Shown here one piece after another: positions 34,573 through 45,296 of a stretch of DNA of 64,000 nt. A model generated the notes under the pieces. That model ran no database searches and was not told where the DNA came from. It saw only the letters and a list, made by a program, of their open reading frames with translations. Position numbers and translations under genes: made by a program. Source of the stretch: Paraphoma chrysanthemicola. Lineage: Eukaryota > Ascomycota > Dothideomycetes > Pleosporales > Phaeosphaeriaceae. Numbering within the stretch: position 1 is the first letter of the stretch; every line of letters begins with the position of its first letter. The stretch spans positions 310,001 to 374,000 of the forward strand of contig JAGMWG010000026.1 of NCBI GenBank assembly GCA_020744225.1, in the 5' to 3' direction.

Positions 34573-35313
34573 ATGGAAATGAGTGCTGTACGTCCTGTTC
34601 ACGGCATGGTTTCAGCACCGACCCGCATCACTGGCTGTCTTCTCCAGTACTTTCGCCAGTGCATGGCCGAGGGCACGGAGGGGCATCGCTGCATCGTCGC
34701 GGCCGAATTCCCCCGCCCCCATGACCCCATTGGAGCACACGCTCGCTGTCCCTTCCACAAAGAGGCTGTGGTATGTCCGACGACGTATCCGTTATCAGCA
34801 GCGCCCGCTAACCGCCTTCGTCGATGCAGCCAGACTGGGACCAGTACCAGCACCTAGACCACTGCAAATACCAGCCGCCCCCTGTCGATGACACCGACAG
34901 CGACGAGCCTGATGCTGGATGGCGCGCTGGAGCCGCCTCGGTTGCGTCGAGGTTAGCAGAACCACGGGCCCTTGGTTGCATGTTGGCATTTCTCACTAGA
35001 TCATAGCGTGCCGCCTTCACCGCAGTCTCCGGCCACGCCATCGACCATGGAGACCTGTTCCTCGTCAGGTTCGGAGGAGGATCCCCCCTTCAATCCAAAA
35101 TTCCACGGATTCATGGCCAACTTGCTCGGCGGGGCGCTTGCGAATGGTGTCGTGGCGGGGGACACGTACGCACTATCGAACGCCATTGCAATGTTGTGCG
35201 GGTTCATCATGTTGACGGATGAAGGGTTCAAATACGCAAAGGACCGCGAAGCCGAACGAGAACAGGACCACCCGTCAGACGAAACCACCGGTAGCGACAA
35301 CACAACGTTGTAG
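34573..35313 (+). CDS. three-exon Cys/His-knuckle protein with hydrophobic tail (208 aa)
   Basis: Exons 34573-34770, 34830-34951 and 35007-35313. Intron 1 (34771-34829, 59 nt) has GTATGT, a GCTAAC branch and CAG. Intron 2 (34952-35006, 55 nt) has GTTAGC and ATAG; both joins keep the frame exactly. A C/T-rich leader precedes the ATG. Residues about 30-60 carry C-x9-C-x9-H-x8-C-x2-H (key piece FPRPHDPIGAHARCPFH), then PDWDQYQHLDHC. This fits the small zinc-knuckle pattern in which C-x(6-10)-C is followed later by C-x2-H. The tail is acidic/Ser-rich, then a Gly/Ala hydrophobic stretch (FMANLLGGALANGVVAGDTY and NAIAMLCGFIMLTDEGF), suggesting membrane contact. Closely related in the knuckle to the gene at 36595 and more distantly to that at 35468. 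Confidence 0.75.
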
Positions 35314-35467
35314 AATGGCCGGGCAAAGCTTGTATAGGTAGCATGTAGCATCAATATGGCCTTCAAATGAATGAAAAAAATTCTGATTTTCCAATCATCA
35401 TGCCTTGCCTACCCCATTCTACGTGCAAACTCCCTACTCCAGCCATGCTCACCAAACACCATTCCAG

Positions 35468-36047
35468 ATGAGCGTGCGGTTCTCCTGCTGCTTTGAATAT
35501 ATGTCGGCTCCAACGTGCCGTGTGATATTTGCTGAAGCCAAGCCATGCCATCATCCGGCCGCATTTACATGGACACCCGGAAATGCGCCCGACCTGTGTG
35601 CTACCCATTTTTCTGCGGCGACATCTCCACCAGAAGGACCACGTTCAGACACCGGTCGTACTAGCCCCAGTCAAAAATCGCAGAAAAGCACGCCGGGACC
35701 TAATGAAGAAGCACCTCCCCGTGGGTGTGCACCATTCCTTCCCTTCCGAGCCCCTTAATGATACAAAGATGTATTCAGTCACGCAAGACCAATTATATGC
35801 AACAGTCGACCTCGATGCCAGCCTAAGCCGCCGCCATAGTTTGCCGCCCAGACAACATGGAAGACGTGAAATCAACTGGGATGCGAGTGGTCGAATCTTG
35901 TGCCTGTCTGCGGGCAACACGGCTGGGCATTCGCGGGCACTACTGCAGTGTGAGGACATGGAGCCCCAGCTGCAAGAGGTCACACGACATTCGAAGCAGC
36001 TGTTAGGAGCGCCTGTTCAGCTCCCCCAAGCGAGAAGCTCGAGGTAG
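35468..36047 (+). CDS. two-exon Cys/His-knuckle-like protein (173 aa)
   Basis: Exons 35468-35720 and 35779-36047, joined by a 58-nt intron (GTGGGT...TTCAG) that brings the two open frames together in phase. The first 50 residues contain CCFEYMSAPTCRVI, then CHH, then DLCATHF, i.e. C-x8-C...C-x2-H. This matches the layout of the genes at 34573 and 36595, although the spacing between the second Cys and the C-x2-H is longer. The rest is Ser/Pro/Arg-rich (SPSQKSQKSTPGPNEEAP) with a helical C-terminus (LQCEDMEPQLQEVTRHSKQL). Same orientation as its two relatives, and only 155 bases after the first. Membership of the family is likely but less certain than for the other pair. Confidence 0.65.
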
Positions 36048-36594
36048 TCGATAGCCTTTACACAAGGCAAGATACACTCTCGAGATTAGATAAGACTACG
36101 CAAAGGAAAGGGTGTGAGATGAGCAAGCAGAGCGGTCTTGTGAAGCATACACATGATTTTATCGTTGATTTGCTACAAACCTCATGCGTCCACCAGAATA
36201 GCATCCCCCTCATTCTGTGACGTGCAAAGCGAAGTGATCAGAGCCTTCAATCGTCTTCGGAAACGTACAGTCACCGTACGAGTCACTAAATAGGCCAGGC
36301 CAAGCCAGCTTGCGACTTCCGCTTCCTGGGCTTACTATGACGGACAAAAGATACCAGCGCGCAATGCGTCGAAGCAGCAATCGTCGAATGCGCCGTTGCC
36401 TCGTATCATCAGGCTAGCGACATATGCGGACTTCCTTGAAGACCTTGAAATTTGGACCTGGTGCGTGCGAGAATATGTGCCGCGGGTGTTACCTTCTGTC
36501 TTTGAGCAAACGTGCGCAAGACGATCAACACTTGAAAACATAAGAACCACTTCCCTTTGCACCGTCGTTTAGGGCAAGAAAACCGCAATCCAAA

Positions 36595-37577
36595 ATGTCT
36601 CCCAAGGTAGGCTCAGCACAGAACGATGACGGTATAGCGATACTGAGGCCAGTACTAACGGAGAGCAGCGCAACCGCTTCTGCCAGGCATCGATCAAGTC
36701 CGGAGTTCGGGCCTGTCGTCTGATTGCCAAGTTCCCGCGACCACACCAGCCCGATGGTGTTTTGGCCCGATGCATGGCCCACTCTCACATCAAGCCTGAC
36801 TGGAGCCAACAAAATTCGAACCTCGATTACTTGACGCAAAATCCGCCCACTGCACAAGACACACCCGGTACACGATCCCATGAGTTTCTCGGCAATGACC
36901 AGAAACATAACGACGAGGGATATCTCGTCGAGGAATATGACGACGAGGAAGAAGTGCTAGACCTACACGGCGGCGAGGTTGGGGCTGCCCATGAAAAGCG
37001 TGGTGGGAAGCACGCTCAAGGAGAACAAGGTGGCCAGAACCGGTATGGCAACGAACCCGATGTGAGTAATGGCAGGCAGGATGATGGTATAGAAACTGAC
37101 AATGAGGAGGGAGAAGATGAAGAAGACGATGCCCTGCAAGCCCGTTATGATCGCTCCGCGGGAGCAGCGCGTCGGGAATGGAACAAGAGTCTTCCAGCTT
37201 CAATGGATCGAGAAGGGCCAGTGTCCCATCGCAACGCACCACAAGCGTCCCCGTCCTCGTCAGCTCACCCGCCCTCCCCGCCCACAAACACGCCACATCA
37301 GGCTCGTTCTCGGTCTCGAGCGCCAGAAGGCTCCCCAGCTCATGCGTTCCACCGCAGAGCAAATGAGAATCTTCCAATACTTTCCAACGCGCTTGGCAAA
37401 GAACGGGCCAATGATATGGTTGCAGACATGGACAGAATGAGTGACCTCGTAGCTGCGTCTGCCGAAGGCTTGCAAAATCTCACCAATCTGCTCACGATGT
37501 TGGCAGACCGTTTGCTCGATGCCAGTTTGGAGGAGAGGCGAGCCGATCATGAGACGGAGGCAAGGGATGCGCATTGA
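36595..37577 (+). CDS. two-exon Cys/His-knuckle protein with acidic and coiled-coil tail (306 aa)
   Basis: A 12-base first exon (MSPK, 36595-36606), an intron at 36607-36668 (62 nt; GTAGGC, ACTAAC branch, GCAG) and a long second exon 36669-37577 joined in frame. The knuckle is RFCQASIKSGVRACRLIAKF followed by PRPHQPDGVLARCMAH, i.e. C-x10-C-x9-H-x8-C-x2-H; the last three ligands have exactly the spacing of the gene at 34573, and PDW follows in both. The tail is acidic (LVEEYDDEEEVLDL), then charged with RS-like parts (ARSRSRAPEG), and ends in an amphipathic helix (MDRMSDLVAASAEGLQNLTN). A nucleic-acid or protein-binding role is inferred from knuckle plus acidic/coil. Intact. Confidence 0.75.
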
Positions 37578-37855
37578 GGCTGGTGAATGGCACGATGGCT
37601 TCGAGCGATTGGTGCACGGTGCTGATGTAGGAAATGAAAATGTACTGGATCTCCTGCATGTATCAGTGAAAAGCAATACAATGTAATATTTTATAATTGT
37701 TCTCATACTTAATGAGGTTGATCGAGATCGCACCGGTCTTGGGTCTTGTTGGCTAGCCCGGTTGCCCATGCTGCTCTCTCTGATCATCGACCCTGGTAAA
37801 GGGCTGCTGCGACCCTTCACACCGCATCTACTGTCGCAAACATGATTGACATCAC

Positions 37856-38640
37856 TCAATTACTGTCCATGCCTCCGCTCGGACTCGTCTTCGGGTATAT
37901 CAACAGGTTTCGCAAGCAGCGTCGCAGGGTTGAGCTGTCAATATGCATCATGAAAGAATTCGAGAGATGAGTTAGTGGTGGAAGAAGAAGGCCCCGTGCT
38001 GAGAAACCCTTGCTGCCACTTTTGGCCTGGGAATAACGGACTGAGACTGTGCACGGACAGCTTGCCCTGGAGCCATGCCGATTGTGCGGTCTGAGGATCG
38101 ACCACGCGCGAACAACCATTTTCGTTGTCATGTCCATGGCGCAGTGTCGTCCTCAATGACTGAGGCATAGTCAACGTCCATTTCTTCAAGGAAAGGATCT
38201 GAGTGAGGCAAATTCATCGTTGAACGCAACCCGGGGCTTGAACAGGCGGTTTGGACATCTATTGGCGCCATTTGAGCGATTGTGTATGATTTCGCCCACA
38301 GCTGCAGCCCTATGGTGGGATGCCCGGTATGGTGAGTAGCGATCTTGGATGGAGCTATAATCGTGCAATGACCGGGTTCGAGCAGAAATTGGGTCGGTGT
38401 CGTCATGTGCTACTGGCTCAGATTGGCCCACCCGGCCTGTCCGTTGGCGATCTGGGTCGTAGTCGCGCTTTTGGTCGCCACGAGCGTGACAACGGTCAAG
38501 GAAACCATCATCACCTCCCGATTTAGTGAAGGCACAATCCTTATTTCGGCATCTCATGCCATCCACATTGGTGACGAGGGATTGCCGCGCGCGGACCCGC
38601 GGAGTGCTATCGAGTGGGCGCATGTGAGTGAGAGGTCGTG
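37856..38640 (-). pseudogene. broken gene with Cys pair near start
   Basis: The minus strand from about 38.6 kb reads NVDGMRCRNKDCAFTKSGGD (C-x4-C, like the start of a zinc finger) and stays coding-like to about 38.35 kb. It shifts into a frame ending near 38128 (SDPFLEEMDVDYASVIEDD), shifts again into VVDPQTAQSAWLQGKLSVHS and SSTTNSSLEFFHDAY, and after a TGA near 37.94 kb ends with LAKPVDIPEDESERRHG near 37.86 kb. Several indels; the family is unclear. Confidence 0.35.
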
Positions 38641-38661
38641 CGATAGGAAGCAACGTGACTG

Positions 38662-39416
38662 TTGAAGCCTCGTTATATGTCGCATGCTCCCATACTGGCC
38701 GAAATCGACTACAGTCTTGCATCATATATGGGCCCAGTATACAACACAGACTACTGCGTTGTGAGGGCGTGCATGCTGTGGTGGGCGGCAAAGAAGTATG
38801 TCTTGAGGATGTGCGTCGCGGTGAGCGGAATCGTGCTGGGTCCTAAGGGCCGCACCACCAAAGTCTTTGTTACAAGCTCTTGTGCTGATACTTACATGGG
38901 ATCTATTAATGCGCTTAGCATACGCGACATGGAACTCCTTCTCGGCATGGATCTGGAAGTCTTTCTCCTGAGTGGCGAGGCTCGAGTTTCGTGCTCTGGA
39001 TGATCAGAGGGACACTACAAGCCACGAAACGCTGGCCTCATGCTATTCCCAGAGCCATGCTTGGCTTTGAAAGAGATCTAGCTCCGGTTGAGGCTCTTGC
39101 TTAGCCATGGCTGGATATTGTCTTACTGCTGTATGGTGTTTGGGAGTGCCACACATTCAGAGCGTAGCCCTACTCTACTTGAGATCAAGTCGCCCATTTA
39201 CGCAATCTTCGAATGTTTGAGGAGCAAGTTGGGAGCTGCGTTCTTGATAGCGCGCCCATTGCGGCCGGTGGCGCCACTGCCGTTCGTCGACGCCCAACTG
39301 CGACTGCTGGTTGTGCTCCATGCTCGTGCGCAGCTGCTCCAGGCGATGACGGTTCGGACTCTTATTCTCCCGCGAGTATTGGCGATGTCAGCAGCGCTGG
39401 TGGGTAAACAAGGCGT
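38662..39416. other. weak ORFs only
   Basis: A plus-strand ORF (38662-39003) includes NALSIRDMELLLGMDLEVFL, and another scrap (near 39.37 kb) reads DGSDSYSPASIGDVSSAGG. They may belong to the relic that follows, but I cannot join them. Confidence 0.35.
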
Positions 39417-40297
39417 GTGAGCTCGACCTCGAAGGCCGGGTCGAGGCTGAATGATGCAAATATCATCAAGAAAGCTGTAGAGACATTGGGCCAGTCTCAG
39501 CTCAAACGACTGCTATTCACTGCACGACATCTGCACATGCTCCTCCTCCTTGTATCCCGCGTCATCCTCTGCGATACGCCTGCAATCCTTCGTGTCCAAC
39601 GGCAACAAAATCCGCCACGCTGAGACTGTCCTCCCCCGGCGGTCATGACAGACCACACGAGCTATGCTCGGCCTGAGCCAGGACAGCGCCGCACACGCAA
39701 CTTCGGTGCAGCCTCTGCACACTTGCACTAGGGCGTGGCCCAGCACCAGAGCCCTTGTAGGCCTTCCCCCATACTATAGCCTTGATAGTGCCAGCAGCCA
39801 ACAATGGCAACCACGTCAAGGTACACGAGCCCAAGAACAATGACTAATTCGAACGGGAATACCAGCTTCTTCCGGGGCATCGTCGTGAGTGTACGTTCCT
39901 CCCTCCCGCCAGCGCGCCGCTGTCATAATGCGTTCGTGCGTCAGCGGTATCAGCGTGGTTTGCCCCCGTCGCGCCGTGCTCCGCTAAACTTCAGTGATCG
40001 CCGGCCGAGGACGCGAAAATCGTCGTCTTGTCCGAAGACAACGAGACGAGCCAACTGCTCGAGACGCGCATCAGCACCCGCAGTCAGCAGCAACAACAAC
40101 AACAACAACAACACGAACAGCATGTTTAGTAGCAGCAGCAACATCTTCACGCTGTCCTCCTTCCCAGCACAGCATACGGTGGAGGCAACCAAGGCTTCGG
40201 CTTCAGTCTCCCGCCGCCGTCCGCGAAAGACTTCAATCTCACTACAGCCGCGACCCCCTCGAATCAAGGTAGTAGAGGAGGCAAGGGCGGAGGCTAG
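39417..40297 (+). pseudogene. decayed poly-Gln protein gene with TAG TAG
   Basis: Scattered plus-strand coding: RLNDANIIKKAVETLGQSQL near 39.46 kb; a possible exon 39804-39884 ending NTSFFRGIV at a GTGAGT donor; then, after an acceptor at 39994, a frame that opens with a TGA and reads DAKIVVLSEDNETSQLLETR into a poly-Gln run. Within the Gln run two adjacent TAG codons (40127-40132) interrupt, followed by more Gln and a Gly/Asn-rich part (AYGGGNQGFGFSLPPP) to a stop at 40297. All three internal stops fit C-to-T (CGA, CAG, CAG). The ORF in the other frame across this region (39804-40517) is probably compositional. Confidence 0.4.
40085..40111 (+). repeat. CAG/CAA trinucleotide run
   Basis: Two CAG followed by seven CAA triplets, coding for Gln in the relic frame. 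Confidence 0.85.
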
Positions 40298-40917
40298 GCG
40301 CATCGCAGTTGGAGCTATTCGGATGGTGGGTGCGATTTTGCTTGGAGGCGCGCCAACGCGACCTGCCAGCGTCTACCAGTGCCACGAAGCGGAGCAAATC
40401 GCCTCCGTCCTGCGATCAGCGCCAATGACATGCCTCGGGCTTCCAACGCCAGCCACATACCTTCCGTCAGATGCAGAAGAGGACGCAAATGTACTTGGCA
40501 AATATAGGCTCAACTGAGCATGCGTGGCAGCAAGGATAGAGGAGATGTGTGGCACTGGCTGTCGGCGAAGTGAAGGATATGACAGATTCTGTTGAATCAG
40601 GTATGGACGGAATGGTTGTGCTGTGATAGAGGTCTGGTGTACGAGATTTGAAGAGGTTTTCAAGCACGTCTCTGCCATGGAGCAGTACGGCACAACACTA
40701 GCTGCAAATCTTGTTCCACTACCTTAACATTGATGGTATCTAGGTTACAGAGAACTATACCGCTAAGTCAAATGGTATTTTCTTGCCTTGTAGCGTCGTG
40801 CTGCGCATTCACGTTCTTCAGCCTCCTAACTCGTGGCGAAATCCGCGAATTGGGGGGCCACCAGTTGGAGCCAAATCGTGAATTGCTCTAGACCGAGTCG
40901 CGATCCTATATCACGCC

Positions 40918-41184
40918 ATGAGCCGAGGAAAAATAGAGCCGACTTTGGAGGTATCCGTTATTCTTCATTCCAATCTACCCAAAGATGGTTGGGTGCTATG
41001 TTACCACGGCATGGGTTTGAGCACTACCACGACCGACCGCGAGTCAAATCTAAAAAGTCGAATGATCAGCGTTTTAGGGACTCGATCTCACAGTCTTGCA
41101 CACCATTCGAGCTATGCTAATGAACAGTTGTATGTCGCACGCATTGCACATGGTGCAGTCATGTTGAGTGCTCGCATTGGATAG
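40918..41184 (+). CDS. small ORF, 88 aa, uncertain
   Basis: Complete ATG-to-TAG frame with reasonable coding character (SVILHSNLPKDGWVLCYHGM; SYANEQLYVARIAHGAVML). No signal peptide, no domain, no clear promoter. It could be a real small gene or a remnant. Confidence 0.3.
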   Translation: MSRGKIEPTLEVSVILHSNLPKDGWVLCYHGMGLSTTTTDRESNLKSRMISVLGTRSHSLAHHSSYANEQLYVARIAHGAVMLSARIG

Positions 41185-41271
41185 GTACTTGTGTTGAGCA
41201 GCGCGCCTCCACCGTATCCGCGAGATTTGTGGTTTTCGTTACCACCTTATGATAACACGGTCTTGAGTGGC

Positions 41272-41583
41272 TTAGGACAGTACCTTGGCCCAACATTCGA
41301 CCTTCGGAGTTACACCACCTGTCACGCTACAGAAAAGGTAGAAAGACGAGACAAATGACTGCGAGTCTGCGAGAATGAGTTGCACACGGTCAGCCATTCT
41401 GCATCCTACCGGGTTGAGCATCTGGCGGGAGCGTGCGGCTGTGGTGGGCGCAGTTTTCCAATTGCACAACGCTCCTGCTCTACGTCCTCTGGATATAGCA
41501 CTGTCAAAACACTCCCCAAATAATCCCCAAGAATACAGTCGCCCAATCGGGAGTGCCAACACCTGACCGTGAGGGAATTCCAC
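41272..41583 (-). CDS. small ORF, 103 aa, uncertain
   Basis: Open frame with mixed hydrophobic and Cys content (GRLYSWGLFGECFDSAIS; QSFVSSFYLFCSVTGG). No known domain, and other frames overlap. Weakly supported. Confidence 0.22.
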   Translation of the reverse strand: MEFPHGQVLALPIGRLYSWGLFGECFDSAISRGRRAGALCNWKTAPTTAARSRQMLNPVGCRMADRVQLILADSQSFVSSFYLFCSVTGGVTPKVECWAKVLS

Positions 41584-41599
41584 TTTCCGTAGCTACGAC

Positions 41600-44500
41600 T
41601 TGCGGGCAATCTCGATGAACATGACACGCCTCAACAGACTTCGCAACGCAGACAGCGAGCATTTACATCGCGCGCTCTCCGAGACGCCAGCCTGACCAAG
41701 ACCAAATTTGCTCGGCTGCAGAACAACCCCATCGAAGACGGACGTTTACATGTGAGTGGTTCAAGATCTTGATAAATCTCCGGACTGACGGATGATTTAA
41801 GCTACAACAAACGCTTCGACGAGAATGACTCCATCCACTACCCGTCGAACTTGGCGTGCATCACCACCAACGCCTTGCCGCTTATCCAAGTCCCGGAAAA
41901 GAAAAGCACACAGATCTATTCGTTCTCATAATCTCGCCGCACGTCGCCAAAATCTCGGTCGCGAAGGTCATCCGAACGGTGGAGAAGTCTGAGGACACCG
42001 CCTGCAAATGACAAGCATGCTGGTGACAAGCGCAAAGCCGACGAGACTGTCTAATTTGATGGCGTTAATGCCAATGAGACAAAGGAAATAGATACGAAGA
42101 GAGGCAAGGCGGACAACCCGAACGGCGAAGGCGAGACCAAACCGTAAAACGTGGTGGATGCAGTAGTTCCACTCGTCCCAACGCACATTCTCCGGATGTT
42201 CGTGTCCGCCGCAAACCACAACACGCAAGAAATTTGTGCAATGGGCAGGAAAGAAAACGCAGAATGCGCAGCGGAATGACAAGTTCGAGGAGGATGCTGA
42301 GGCCAATGGTGCGCAGGCCATGTAGCGGGCTTTCAGAAGACGGTGAAGATCTTGCTAAACAAATCATCCCAACATCGACTGGAGAGGTCACTTCCGCCAG
42401 TCGATGGGCGGCTGCAGCTTCAACTTCGTGGAGCTGTTCGCTAACACGGACGACGTTGTGCCCATCGTCACGCACACCGACTTGGAGTCAACCAGTCCCC
42501 GATCACGTGGATGCAGTCTGGCGTGGGGATGGGTTTGATGGTCTTCATGCCCTTGTAGCTGATTGCGAACATGATCGGGGTCGTGGACATGTTGCAGCAT
42601 ACGCAGGTGGGGCTGCCCACCAACGTCCTCTCGAGCTCCTGGCCGGGTAATTGTGCGCGCAGTCAAGCGGGGTCGATCACGTCCAAGCAACCGGGGAAGT
42701 TCTCCGTGACACTTGCGATGCTGAGCGATTTCCCGAAGGTGGGCATGCTCGAGACCACGGTCTCCAGCATCCACATGTGCACCTTCGCGCTCGTTGACGT
42801 CCACCTGCCGATGACCAAGCGCTTCCTCGCTTGTCCCTCCGCCTTGCCTGGACAGCCTACGCCGAGATTGTGCGACTCTACGAGCTCCTTTGGTGAAGTT
42901 CTCCATGCTAGGGACATCCCTCTGCCTCATGATCGATGGCAACATCTTCTTTGTGTCTCGGAGTGGCTTGGGGAGGTGGTGTCGCTCCATATCGAGTTCG
43001 GGCGCAAGTTCATGATCATCCGTATGAGCTTGCTCGCCGAGATGTCCACCAAAGACGTATTGGAATCGTACCCGGGGCTGCGCAAGACCGGAAGGCTGTA
43101 CACGAGGGGGAGCCCCACCATTAAGCAGCACATGAACATGAGCAAGACGAAGGCGCAGGATTCGATCAACAAGAGGCCCATGGTTACGAAACTGAAGTTG
43201 GATATAATCATGGGCGTGGTGTCCTACGTGTCTATCAACTGGAGCTTCTAGTGGTACGAGTACGGGAACGATGTGTTGATCTCGTGCATGAGCGGAACCT
43301 AGAAGGGAGCGGCCGTACAAGAACGGGGAAATGAACGTGGTGCTATGTTCGCCTGGACCAGGGTCCATGTTAATGAGGCACTGGTTGATCTCGTGAGCAG
43401 GTCTGCATGCATGGTAGAGAGGCTGATCGGCAACAACCCCATACGCGAACATTAACGTGAGCACGAACAACGGCGCGATCATAGACGACGTCATAAGCTT
43501 CATAACGAGTATGCCGGTGAACCACGACTCCGGTGGACCTAGTTGCGCAGACTGGGAGGTAGACGCGTCTAGCGAGGTGCGCGACGAAACGGTGATCAAA
43601 CCGTTTTTGATGGTGCAGATGGGCACGACCATGGTTGTACCTCCAAGCACGGGCACGAACCAGCAGCAGATCCGAGAGCAGGATCGGGCAATTTAGTCAT
43701 TCAAAGGCTAGCACATGGTCTCCCGGAGGAGCACCCTCGCGCAGTTGACGAACCCCACTGGCGAGTCCGTCTCCCAGCACGTTATCGTCATGGAGTGACG
43801 GGCGGAGGTGTACACATCCATGCTCAAGAACCCCTTCATGATTCCTAGGGAGAAGGCGGAGTCGACTACGTTTATGCTGTTGGTTTATGAAGTCGTTCGA
43901 GGAGTTCTGCAAGCGCTTGGGTTAGGGCTTGGAAGAGCAGGCCGGCATCGTTGCGGCCTTGCCCGAGGCCGTGGGTGGGACTGGAACATCTATGAGCCCG
44001 AGGCCCACCTCTCGGTCCTAATGATGCGCTCCGTTGACGATAGAACCATGAAGGAGTTCGTGTACGGGGAGATGATGGACTCCGCGAGGACTAGATGTAC
44101 AAATCCAGGTATGTGCGCGAGAGCATGAAGCCGGTCTTGGTCTCGACTGAAACTTGTACGAGCAGATGAGCGAGTGGGCGTACATATGCAAGGGCTACTC
44201 CAAGCCAGCAATCAATCCAGTGAGATCGTCCAAGTCCGGATCCACTTGCGAACTCGTACACGGACACGGCCTCAGCATGTCCAAGCCAGTCCCCCGCATG
44301 TACTCCTGGTGCGAGACACTGAACACCATCGATGCAAACCTCACGTTCGGAAACTCGCTCATGACCACGAATCTCAGCGCCATCGTGTCTCTGTTCGTAT
44401 CGTGCGGCACGAAGTCGATCCAGACTGCGTACCTGGCGACCGGCGTGCCCAAGCTCGCACGCTCGTACCTGCCCTTGATTATCTTGAGAAAGCAGCAACG

Positions 44501-44828
44501 AGTGCCCGAACTTCACATGAGGTGGTTCTACAATCCACTTCATCATAGTCGTCATCAAGTACGCGTGGTCGTGCCAGCTCCTCTAGTGGGCCATGAGCAC
44601 GACATTATTCATGTCGGCGTTCCCGTTCGTGTTCATGATGTGATGCATCATGATTCACGAGACGAATGCTTCTATCGCGACCTTGGGATCGGAGGCCAGC
44701 GCGCTGTGATTTATTTCCGATACCACCGCGATGCCCAAAATTGTCATCTGCGAGGAGAAGGACTACGAACAACCGGCGTGTTCTGTGGTAAAGATGAGTG
44801 ACGACGCCAATAATTCTCCCAAGATTTA
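41600..44828 (+). pseudogene. large decayed gene, probably membrane protein
   Basis: Plus-strand coding character continues for about 3 kb in shifting frames. An N-terminal piece (SRALRDASLTKTKFARLQNN) meets a neat 50-nt intron (GTGAGT...GACTGAC...TTTAAG) and continues as HTDLFVLIISPHVAKISVAK. Then FVQWAGKKTQNAQRNDKFEE; SGVGMGLMVFMPL-stop-LIANMIG near 42.55 kb; NKRPMVTKLKLDIIMGVVSY at 43.2 kb; KSFEEFCKRLG-stop-GLEEQ at 43.9 kb; NSLMTTNLSAIVSLFVSCGT at 44.37 kb. It ends with hydrophobic segments (AMSTTLFMSAFPFVFMM) and a hydrophilic tail stopping at 44828. In-frame TAG codons at 42556, 43249, 43300, 43922 and 44584 all fit CAG. Several frameshifts. Antisense ORFs are long too, so strand is likely rather than certain. 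Confidence 0.4.
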
Positions 44829-44829
44829 A

Positions 44830-45296
44830 TCCTCAAACCTATACAGATTAATCAATCGATGCAGGAATAGTCCACTACTTCTTTCTAGCATACAATTAGC
44901 GATAGTCAATAAGTGTAAAGTCTACCCTCTGGATCGACACACTTCAAGCGCCAAGGCCAATGAATGATGTATTGTTTGTCGGTGGCGCTCACGATCTAGC
45001 AAAATTTCAGTCGCCTTTTCGTACTTAGTCTCTGTACTCTAGTTCATGAACTTTCTATTAGTCAGTCACTGTTAGTACATGTTCGAAGTCATAATTCTTT
45101 GTAACAGTGATGAGACGCGACCACGAATTAAAGAGGTGAGAGATTTCTCAAACATCTATCGTAGGTGTAGCGGATTGAGATATCGTTCTGGACGACGAGT
45201 ACTTACTGGTGTCTGTCATTCCCAGACCATGTTGTCACATCTCTTGCTGAAGCAATCTCCGCGACGGCCTTGTGCACATGAAGGGGTGTGTGTGCC
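44830..45296. other. AT-richer spacer, no gene seen
   Basis: No ORF, repeat or RNA gene that I can support. Confidence 0.5.

Noticed and set aside
34126..34724. Extra ORFs between the divergent genes as coding
   Set aside because: They overlap the leader and promoter region, are Ser/Thr/Leu-rich from a C/T tract, and do not match the spliced model.
39804..40517. 237-aa plus-strand ORF as the product of the poly-Gln locus
   Set aside because: It is Ser/Asn/Arg-rich and reads the CAA repeat as Asn. The other frame gives better protein sequence on both sides of the repeat.
42388..43656. 422-codon minus-strand ORF as a real gene
   Set aside because: Composition is rich in His, Arg and Gly in the way typical of an antisense frame. 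The plus strand shows better protein segments, an intron and a natural end. Kept only as an alternative in the findings.
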